NCBI GenBank assembly: GCA_030834445.1
Contig: JAURFC010000001.1
Span: 214,544-278,543 of the forward strand
Origin: Bacillota bacterium
GTDB taxonomy: Bacteria; Bacillota_I; Bacilli_A; RFN20; CAG-826
Direction: 5' to 3'
Length of the DNA: 64,000 nt
This document shows positions 56,637 to 64,000 of this stretch, piece by piece (positions within the stretch are counted from its first letter, which is position 1; each line of letters begins with the position of its first letter). The translations under genes were made by a program, and so were the position numbers. Below the pieces are notes generated by a model, which made no database searches, was not told the origin of the DNA, and saw only the letters and a list, made by a program, of their open reading frames with translations.

Positions 56637-57442
56637 AACCTCATTTGATTGCCCTTGATTTAGATGGCACCCTCTTAACGTCTCAAAAAACAATTGATCG
56701 TTCGACTGCTGCCTATTTACGAAAATTAAGTAAACAACATTATATTGTACTTGCATCAGGTCGACCCTATCGATCGTTAATTAAATACTATGATCAACTG
56801 CAACTAAAGACACCACTTGTTTGCTACAACGGTGCTTTTGTTACGTATCCTCACCATCCCGAACGAAAGGATATTGCCTTCGAATTTCCCCAAGATGTCG
56901 TCAAAACCATTTACCGGGATGTCGGTCATGAGATTCTTGATAATATTATGTGCGAAACCAATCATGATATTTGGTTACTCCAAGAGGAACATGGTCTAGC
57001 TGATTTTTTCTGGCACGACAACATGCGGATGAATTATGGACCCCTTGATCAAACGCTTTTTGAAAACCCGATGACGATGATTATTAAATCCAAAGAGCGA
57101 AACGAAGAAGCCGATCAAATCATCCGCGATGCTGTCGCTAAACATCCAGGGTTATCCGTCCGCTTTTGGGGGGATTCTGTTTATTCAGAAATTTATTATT
57201 CTCACATTTCCAAAGGATCCGCACTACAAAAACTTTTAGACGAATTTCAACTTCCTTTATCCCAATTCATCGCTTTTGGCGATGCAGAAAATGATCGAGA
57301 AATGCTTAGTCTCTCCCCCCATAGTTTTGCCATGAAAAACGCGGTAGAATCAATGAAAAAAGTGGCAAATAAAATCACTCGTTTTGATAATGATCATCAC
57401 GGTATTCGTGAAGAACTCATGCAATTTTTTAAAGAAGATTAA
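56627..57442 (+). CDS. Cof-type HAD-family hydrolase
   Basis: LIALDLDGTLLTSQK, VLASGRPYRSL, FIAFGDAENDREML. Confidence 0.9.
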   Translation: MAVKPHLIALDLDGTLLTSQKTIDRSTAAYLRKLSKQHYIVLASGRPYRSLIKYYDQLQLKTPLVCYNGAFVTYPHHPERKDIAFEFPQDVVKTIYRDVGHEILDNIMCETNHDIWLLQEEHGLADFFWHDNMRMNYGPLDQTLFENPMTMIIKSKERNEEADQIIRDAVAKHPGLSVRFWGDSVYSEIYYSHISKGSALQKLLDEFQLPLSQFIAFGDAENDREMLSLSPHSFAMKNAVESMKKVANKITRFDNDHHGIREELMQFFKED

Positions 57443-59141
57443 GACGATACTGTTGAAAAAAAGCATTCTTTAATTCGGTAATTCGATCATCCACGTGGGC
57501 ATCATGTTGACTCACGACTGAGATATAAAATTTACATTTAGGTTCTGTTCCCGAAGGACGAATCACAATCGTTGAACCATCTTCATACGTAATTTTAATC
57601 ACATTCGCTTGCGGTAAATTAATCGTACTTCGATGATGATCAAAGGTTTTCTTTTCTTGATGCCAATAATCTTCAAAAAGGACGACTTTACGGTCGCCAA
57701 TGGGTTGAAAGGGGGTTTTACGAATGGAAGCCATCAACGTTGCAAGTAAGGTTTGTCCTTCTTCCCCTTTTAAGGCAATTGAAAATTGTTGGTCAGCATG
57801 ATAACCAAACCGTTGGAATAAGGAGGCAATGACATCATCCAGTCGGCGCCCTTGGGAGAGATGAAACAACGTCATTTCTGAATAAAGTAATAAAGCTTGT
57901 AGTGCATCTTTATCTCGTACAAAAGGACCAACAAGACACCCATAGGATTCTTCATACCCAAACACGAAGGTAGGTCCAGCATTCTCTTCGTAAAATTGAA
58001 TGCGGTCCCCGATAAATTTAAAACCCGTGAGAAACGATTCAACCTGAACGCCATAGGATTCGGCAATTCGCTTGGCAAATGGCGAGCAAACAACTGTGTC
58101 ATACATAACAGGGTTTTCCGGCATTTTATGCAATGCTCTCTTTTGGGAGAATAAATAATCTGCTAATAAGGCCCCTGAAAGATTGCCATTTAATAATTGA
58201 TAGGTCCCTTGACGGTCTAAATAGGCAATCCCCACGCGGTCTGCATCCGGATCGGATACTAAAATTAAATCCGCTTTATGTTTTTTGGCGTACGCTAAGG
58301 CAAGCTTGTAGGCTTTGGGTTCCTCAGGATTGGGTGATTCTGTCGCCGAAAAGTTCGGGTCTACATGCATTTGTTCTTCAACAGGAATAAGGGTATAACC
58401 CACCGATGAAAATAAGGTTGGCACTAAACGGTACCCTGTACCATGTTGGGGACTATAAACTATCTTCATCGAGGCTTGATCGAGTTCGGGATGAAGTTGT
58501 AATGCGTGGATGGCTTGAAGATACGTTTTTTCAACATCATCACTTAATGTGACTATTGCAGCGGGTTTGTCCACAACCGGTAACGTGATTTCTAAGGCAT
58601 CGGGTAAGGCTTCAAGTTGGCGAATGACTTGTTGAATTTTATAGGGAACGAGTTGACAACCATGCTCATCATACACCTTAAAACCATTATGTTCTTTGGG
58701 GTTATGGGACGCGGTTAACATCACACCGCCAATGGCATGTTGATAACGAACAGCATAAGAAAGTAAGGGTGTTGGAACAAGTTCGGGAAAAACAAAAGCA
58801 GGAATGCCGAGTTGAATAAGGATTTTCGCCGTTAATTGAGTATATTCTACTGCATTAAGACGATTGTCATGGCCAATAACGACCCCGCGTTGATACGTTT
58901 GAGGAAACGTTGTTTTTAAATATAAGCCAAAGGCATAGGCCACTTTTCGAATGGTAAAATAATTAATGCGATTCGTTCCTGGACCCATAATACCGCGCAT
59001 CCCAGCGGTTCCAAATTCAATGTCTTTAAAGAACGCATCATCTGCTTCTTTTTCTGAGTAAGCTCGGATAACCTCTTTGTCGGCGTCAGTGACATGTGCC
59101 GAGGAAAGCCACGTGTTCATTTTTTCGTGTATCATTTTCAC
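57429..59141 (-). CDS. pgcA: Phosphoglucomutase / phosphomannomutase
   Basis: FGTAGMRGIMGPGTNRIN, GGVMLTASHNPKEHNGFKVYDEHG, SDPDADRVGIA, RPSGTEPKCKFYI. Confidence 0.94.
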   Translation of the reverse strand: MKMIHEKMNTWLSSAHVTDADKEVIRAYSEKEADDAFFKDIEFGTAGMRGIMGPGTNRINYFTIRKVAYAFGLYLKTTFPQTYQRGVVIGHDNRLNAVEYTQLTAKILIQLGIPAFVFPELVPTPLLSYAVRYQHAIGGVMLTASHNPKEHNGFKVYDEHGCQLVPYKIQQVIRQLEALPDALEITLPVVDKPAAIVTLSDDVEKTYLQAIHALQLHPELDQASMKIVYSPQHGTGYRLVPTLFSSVGYTLIPVEEQMHVDPNFSATESPNPEEPKAYKLALAYAKKHKADLILVSDPDADRVGIAYLDRQGTYQLLNGNLSGALLADYLFSQKRALHKMPENPVMYDTVVCSPFAKRIAESYGVQVESFLTGFKFIGDRIQFYEENAGPTFVFGYEESYGCLVGPFVRDKDALQALLLYSEMTLFHLSQGRRLDDVIASLFQRFGYHADQQFSIALKGEEGQTLLATLMASIRKTPFQPIGDRKVVLFEDYWHQEKKTFDHHRSTINLPQANVIKITYEDGSTIVIRPSGTEPKCKFYISVVSQHDAHVDDRITELKNAFFQQYRLNLL

Positions 59142-60100
59142 GCATTTAATTTTAACAAAAAACCTTGGTCAATTTCATCCAATTCAATTGTAAATTTTTT
59201 TTCACTAATCCCAGATAAGACACCCGTCAATTTAGGAAAAACTATCGCATAGGCGTGTAAAAACATGGCTTCATAACCATAGTTTTTTTTCACGGCAAGA
59301 TTTTTTTGAAAATCTCCATATTTTTGATCGCCAACTACAGGATGTTGAAAGGCTTTCATGTGGACACGAATTTGGTGCGTTCTTCCTGTGATGATTTCCA
59401 CATTGAGTAAGGAAAAATCTTGAATATGTTTAACGACATCATAACGTGTAATTGCCGTCATGCCTTCTTCATCGTCACCCGCAACATACACCATTTTTTT
59501 ATCACTGTCTTTGGTGAGATTATAGGTCAATTCACCGGCTTTATCGACATAACCATGAACGAGGGCATAATAAAATTTCCGTAATTGATGGGATTTAAAG
59601 ATGTTTTGAAGTGCCTGTAAACTTTCAACCGTTTTTCCATAGACAATGAGGCCACCCGTTTGTCGATCGAGGCGATGGGCGGGGGCAGGCAATGAACCCA
59701 TGACGTGATCCGTCAGTTCACCTTGATACACCATGTATGCTTGAACTTCGGTCGTCAGCGTAGTTTCTGAAAGTTTCCCTTCACCCTGAACAAGCACACC
59801 TTTGGGTTTTTGAATAATTAGGACATGGCTATCTTCATAAATAATGTTGTACGGTAGTTTTTTGGGTTGTAAGCGACGTTGTACCGAAAAATCAGCATAT
59901 TGTTCTTCTTTAAGGTAGACCGTGACTAGATCACCCTGCTTTAAGATATACTCTGGTTTAACCCATTTTCCATTCACTTTGATTTCTTTTTTGCGAAATA
60001 ACTTATAAATAAAACTTAATGGGGCTTCTTCAAGCCATTTTCGCATAAATTTATCGATGCGTTGATGAGCATTTTGGGGTTCGATTGTGGTTTGTTTCAT
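59138..60100 (-). CDS. RluA/RluD-family pseudouridine synthase with S4 domain
   Basis: LEEAPLSFIYKLFRKKEIKVNGKWV (S4), APAHRLDRQTGGLIVYGKT, GRTHQIRVHMKAFQHPVVGDQKYG. Confidence 0.92.
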   Translation of the reverse strand: MKQTTIEPQNAHQRIDKFMRKWLEEAPLSFIYKLFRKKEIKVNGKWVKPEYILKQGDLVTVYLKEEQYADFSVQRRLQPKKLPYNIIYEDSHVLIIQKPKGVLVQGEGKLSETTLTTEVQAYMVYQGELTDHVMGSLPAPAHRLDRQTGGLIVYGKTVESLQALQNIFKSHQLRKFYYALVHGYVDKAGELTYNLTKDSDKKMVYVAGDDEEGMTAITRYDVVKHIQDFSLLNVEIITGRTHQIRVHMKAFQHPVVGDQKYGDFQKNLAVKKNYGYEAMFLHAYAIVFPKLTGVLSGISEKKFTIELDEIDQGFLLKLNA

Positions 60101-60163
60101 AACCCAAACATTTTAGCATTTATCTCTCCCTAACGCTTGTGATTTTGTTATAATCATTATCAC

Positions 60164-60254
60164 GGAGAAATACCCAAGAGGCTGAAGGGGCAGGCTTGGA
60201 AAGCTTGTAGGTCCGTAACAGGGCGCGAGGGTTCAAATCCCTCTTTCTCCGCCA
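60164..60254 (+). tRNA. tRNA-Ser (GGA)
   Basis: GGAGAAATACCCAAGAGGCTGAAGGGGCAGGCTTGGAAAGCTTG...GGTTCAAATCCCTCTTTCTCCGCCA; anticodon loop TTGGAAA; TATAAT at 60149-60154. Confidence 0.95.
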
Positions 60255-60277
60255 TTCCATCACCAATAACCATTCAC

Positions 60278-61054
60278 ATGAATTTCCTCTTTGCCTTCCT
60301 TCTTACCATCCTTGCGGGTCTTGCAACAGGCCTCGGTGGTTTAATCGCGTTTACGAAATTTGCCAAACGCAAAACGTTTTTATCGTTCAGCCTTGGATTT
60401 TCTGCAGGCGTCATGCTTTATGTCTCGTTTGTTGAAATTTTACCAAAAGGCATCGCTGCCCTTGAAAATACTGTTTTTGAAAATGATGCCGTTTTATACG
60501 GAACGCTAGCCTTTTTTGTCGGGATCGGAGTGATTATGCTTATTGATCAATTCATTCCCTCAAAAATAAATCCTCACGAGATAAAGGATGAAAAGACGTC
60601 GCATCAATCCTTACTTCGTATGGGAATTTTCACCGCATTCGCGATTGCACTCCACAACTTACCGGAAGGTTTAGCCACACTATATGCAGGATTGAGTGAT
60701 GCACGACTTGGTATTAGTGTTACCCTTGCCATAGCGTTACACAATATTCCCGAAGGGATCGCTGTCGCCATTCCCATTTTTCAAGCCACCCAACAAAAAG
60801 GAAAATCATTCCGTTATGCATTTTTATCCGGTTTAGCAGAACCCATCGGCGCGATCATCGGTTTTGCGATTTTTTCAACGCTCTTTCCTGCCGAATGGTT
60901 TGGTTTAATTTTTGCCTTTGTCGGAGGCATTATGGTTTATATCTCTTTAGATGAATTATTACCGACGGCTGAAAAATATGGATACCATCATTTATCCATT
61001 CTTGGTTTAGTCTTAGGCATGGCCATGATGGCGACGTCATTATTACTTTTTTAA
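60278..61054 (+). CDS. zupT: ZIP-family metal transporter (ZupT-like)
   Basis: AIALHNLPEGLATLYAGL, LAIALHNIPEGIAVAIPIF. Confidence 0.9.
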   Translation: MNFLFAFLLTILAGLATGLGGLIAFTKFAKRKTFLSFSLGFSAGVMLYVSFVEILPKGIAALENTVFENDAVLYGTLAFFVGIGVIMLIDQFIPSKINPHEIKDEKTSHQSLLRMGIFTAFAIALHNLPEGLATLYAGLSDARLGISVTLAIALHNIPEGIAVAIPIFQATQQKGKSFRYAFLSGLAEPIGAIIGFAIFSTLFPAEWFGLIFAFVGGIMVYISLDELLPTAEKYGYHHLSILGLVLGMAMMATSLLLF

Positions 61055-62518
61055 ATAAACAATCTGATCGTCAACAATGGTCATGGTTACATGGGCATCA
61101 TAGATGCGCTTGGGTTCTGCATAAAAATCAACATTAAAAACGGTAAAATCCGCGATAAATCCTGGTTTTAGTTGGCCTCGTTCATGGGTTTTATACGTCG
61201 GGACATTTGCCCAATCCGTATAAAGATGAATCGCCTCTTCCATGGTTAAACATTCGTCTTTACCGTAGTTTTTTTCATCATGGTCACTCGTACGGAAGAC
61301 TGCAGCGATGACGCCTTTTAAAGGATTTGGTGGTTCTACTGGAGCGTCACTCCCCCCACAAAGAATAAGTCCATGTTGATGGTAGGTTTTCCAAGGATAT
61401 ATGAGTTCGGTTTGCTCAGGTAATAATGCATATCCCCACGGTAAATCACTGCTTAAAAATTGCGGTTGAATATCAAGAATTATGGGTAATTTTTTTAAAT
61501 ATTCAAGTGTTGCTTTCATCGCGAAAGAGGCGTGAATGATGCGGTCATGCTGCCCTGTTTGCGGGGGATATTTTTCTAACCACTTGGAAACCTCCTCTAA
61601 CGCTAAATCACCGATGGTATGTAAGGCGACAGGGAGGCGATGCGTGCGCATTGTTTTTAGAACGTTCTCAAAGGCCTCGGGTGGCATAATGCGTTCACCG
61701 TAATGCGATTGCTTGGGATAAGGATGGGCCATCAACGCGGTTTGACTGGATAAGGTACCATCATAAAAGATTTTGACGGCACCCAGTTGTAAGTAAGGCG
61801 ATTGATCTAACCATGGGCGACCACTTTGAATAAAACCTTTCACTTCTTCATGATGTATCAATAAATGGGCACGAAAGGGTTTTCTCTTTAATGCTTCTTC
61901 AAAAGCTTCAACGGTGTCTTTAAAGCCATTAAAATAATGCAAATCGTCAGAGTGACCTCCGGTAATACCATAAGCATGCAGACTTTCAATCGCATTGGAA
62001 ATCATCGTTGTCAGGGTTTGGTTGGAATGGCGCGGCATCGCAAACAAGGCTTTGGCGGCGTCCAGTTCATGTAATATTCCATTCGATTCGGTTGTACCAA
62101 TACGATTTAATAAAACTGAATTGACGGTTGCACTATGGTAATCGGCATGTCGAACAAGAATGGGCTGCGTTGTACTAATCGTATCTAAATCAGACTTTGT
62201 TAACCCGATATCGTGGTAGCCTTGCACGTACAAAGGTTGGCCTTGGAATGCATTTTGAATCGTTGCTAAAATTAATGCTTTATCCGTTAACTTATTGAGA
62301 TTGGGTAACGTTAAACGTTCCCCATAGCCTGCAATATGTAAATGCGCATCCACCCACCCTGGATAAAGTATGCCTCCCTGGAGATCAACCACCTTATCAG
62401 CACGAAGGGATTGAGGTCCGAGCGCGATAATCGTTCCATTTTCTGTGTAAAATTCACGAACAAATTCACGGGAAGCGGTTAAGGTGTAACAAACGCCATT
62501 TTTATAATGGGTAATCAT
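61043..62518 (-). CDS. YtcJ-like amidohydrolase
   Basis: GGILYPGWVDAHLHIAGYG, ALHTIGDLALEEV, GGSDAPVEPPNPLKGV, GQLKPGFIADFTVF. Confidence 0.85.
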   Translation of the reverse strand: MITHYKNGVCYTLTASREFVREFYTENGTIIALGPQSLRADKVVDLQGGILYPGWVDAHLHIAGYGERLTLPNLNKLTDKALILATIQNAFQGQPLYVQGYHDIGLTKSDLDTISTTQPILVRHADYHSATVNSVLLNRIGTTESNGILHELDAAKALFAMPRHSNQTLTTMISNAIESLHAYGITGGHSDDLHYFNGFKDTVEAFEEALKRKPFRAHLLIHHEEVKGFIQSGRPWLDQSPYLQLGAVKIFYDGTLSSQTALMAHPYPKQSHYGERIMPPEAFENVLKTMRTHRLPVALHTIGDLALEEVSKWLEKYPPQTGQHDRIIHASFAMKATLEYLKKLPIILDIQPQFLSSDLPWGYALLPEQTELIYPWKTYHQHGLILCGGSDAPVEPPNPLKGVIAAVFRTSDHDEKNYGKDECLTMEEAIHLYTDWANVPTYKTHERGQLKPGFIADFTVFNVDFYAEPKRIYDAHVTMTIVDDQIVYLKK

Positions 62519-62532
62519 AGCGTAAGTTTAAC

Positions 62533-62557
62533 AAAAAAAGTGCCTTTCGGCACTTTT
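62533..62557 (-). terminator. Intrinsic terminator after the 111-aa membrane protein gene
   Basis: Reverse strand AAGTGCC-GAAA-GGCACTT followed by T-run. Confidence 0.85.
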
Positions 62558-62562
62558 CATGT

Positions 62563-62898
62563 TTAGGATTCGATGGCGTCTTGAAGCCGTTGAGCGCGAC
62601 GGAGCTTCTTTTCTCGCTCCACTTGTTCGCGTTGGGCAATATGATTCAAGATGATGACTAAAAAGAGCACGCCGGTAACAAGGAAAATCGCGCCCCCTTG
62701 TAGAAGCGTTAAGGATACGGAAAGAAAATCTTGAATGGATGCTTCCATCGTTTTAATCCAGTTATCCGCTGTAGGGACATTGAGAAAATCGGCGATAAAG
62801 CCAAAAAGCGAAGCCAAGAAACCAAGGCCGGCTATCAATCCAAAAAGGCTAATGCCTAACCAATCTTTTCGTGTGAGTGATGTTTGTTTTTTTTTCAT
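62563..62898 (-). CDS. Hypothetical small membrane protein
   Basis: 111 aa with two hydrophobic segments; RBS GAGG. Confidence 0.65.
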   Translation of the reverse strand: MKKKQTSLTRKDWLGISLFGLIAGLGFLASLFGFIADFLNVPTADNWIKTMEASIQDFLSVSLTLLQGGAIFLVTGVLFLVIILNHIAQREQVEREKKLRRAQRLQDAIES

Positions 62899-62945
62899 AA
62901 GTTAAACCTCTTTAGCATTGTATCAAAGACCGTCAAAAGTCTCAA

Positions 62946-63797
62946 TTAGGAGTGATCTTTTTCGAGGTAGGATTGCAATTCATAAACACGACGAACGATA
63001 TGTTTAGCGTGTTGTTTGATCCGCGGATGCGCTTGCGCCATACAGAAGGAATGCTCAAACGTCTCGAATAACGGGATATCATTGCCGGAATCACCAATCA
63101 CATAAACATCGTTTGCATTGATGTTTTCCCGTTCCATGATGAGTTTTAGTCCATTGGCTTTACTCACGCTTTTTGGAGAAACCTCGATAATGTTATGAAT
63201 CCATAATATGGATAGTTCAGGAAAGGCTTTTTGTAGACGCTCACTTTCATCATGCGATAATTTTTTGGATTTATTGGATAAACCAAAATAAATGAGGAGG
63301 CGTTGCAAATCATCCCCATGGGCACTTAATTTATCCACAAAAACATCGTTATCAATTAAATACGGTTCACGATACACGCCTTGATACCAATAATAGAGCC
63401 GATAAATCAAATTCAAATACCAAATTTTCCCCTTGGAATAAACAAGGTTTGTCACCGAATCCGCATCAATCGAAAGCATGGTTCGTGCATGACGGCCGAT
63501 AATATCTTCAAAGACCGCCCTGCTTAATTTGGCATCTAAATACGTCTTTTGAATCATTTCGTTGCGGTAATAAACTTCCGAACCATTTCGTGAAACGATA
63601 TCGATGGGAAGGTTAATTTTATCAATCACACGCTGAACAAAATGGCGATTACGAGACGTGACAAAGACCAGATGATGGCCTTGTGCCGCCGCCCAACGTA
63701 AGAAGCGAATGTTTTGGCGAGAGATAAATTGAAATCTTTTTTTGGGATAAAAAAGCGTCCCATCTAAATCCATCGCAATGAGTTTGCGTTTATTCAC
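62946..63797 (-). CDS. Cof-type HAD-family hydrolase
   Basis: LIAMDLDGTLFYPKKRF, VFVTSRNRHFV, VYVIGDSGNDIPLFETF; start codon is GTG. Confidence 0.88.
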   Translation of the reverse strand: MNKRKLIAMDLDGTLFYPKKRFQFISRQNIRFLRWAAAQGHHLVFVTSRNRHFVQRVIDKINLPIDIVSRNGSEVYYRNEMIQKTYLDAKLSRAVFEDIIGRHARTMLSIDADSVTNLVYSKGKIWYLNLIYRLYYWYQGVYREPYLIDNDVFVDKLSAHGDDLQRLLIYFGLSNKSKKLSHDESERLQKAFPELSILWIHNIIEVSPKSVSKANGLKLIMERENINANDVYVIGDSGNDIPLFETFEHSFCMAQAHPRIKQHAKHIVRRVYELQSYLEKDHS

Positions 63798-63804
63798 TTG
63801 TAAG

Positions 63805-64000
63805 TTATTGTACTTTATTTTCTGCTTGGATTAAACCATATCCGCCATCAACGCGGTGATAGAGAACACTAATTTGTTTTTCTTCGACATCAAGATACAT
63901 AAAAAAACTATGACCTAACGCTTCCATACGTGTAATTGCTTCTTCGAGTGTCATTGGTTGAAGATACATACTTTTCGTACGAACCAGTTTTTCAACTACA
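63805..64000 (-). CDS. hpf: Ribosome hibernation promoting factor, long form (C-terminal part; 5' end beyond the window)
   Basis: Reverse-strand translation VVEKLVRTKSMYLQPMTLEEAITRMEALGHSFFMYLDVEEKQISVLYHRVDGGYGLIQAENKVQ* matches the HPF C-terminal domain pattern. Confidence 0.88.
   Translation of the reverse strand, partial: VVEKLVRTKSMYLQPMTLEEAITRMEALGHSFFMYLDVEEKQISVLYHRVDGGYGLIQAENKVQ

Overview
The window is a 64 kb piece of a low-GC Firmicutes/Mollicutes-like chromosome. Tryptophan is TGG and TGA serves as a stop (for example at the end of rsgA and the kinase gene), so the standard bacterial code is used. It is mostly housekeeping DNA: about 58 CDS, four dispersed tRNA genes (Gly-UCC, Ser-GCU, Ser-CGA, Ser-GGA), a leucine-type T-box leader upstream of leuS, and several intrinsic terminators. 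Much of the order resembles Bacillus (priA...rsmB-rlmN-prpC-prkC-rsgA-rpe; gmk beside a divergent rqcH; ylbF-rsmD-coaD). I see no CRISPR array, prophage, transposon or rRNA. The most interesting items are: (1) a 2415-aa protein with a CvpA-like membrane domain and a giant repetitive ectodomain, with ~214-aa/642-bp repeats and EF-hand-like loops; (2) an rsmB-position gene whose product has lost the SAM motif and catalytic cysteines; (3) a shortened, divergent RqcH/NFACT homologue without the DR motif; (4) a leuS T-box with a very small Stem I; (5) a membrane protein that looks like a degenerate GGDEF-EAL; (6) a PASTA-less PrkC-type kinase; (7) architectural patterns: interlocked convergent stop codons at most tail-to-tail junctions, apparent leaderless mRNAs, tRNA-Ser genes running straight into CDSs, and a promoter embedded in a terminator hairpin. 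All family calls come from reading motifs by eye; no database search was run.
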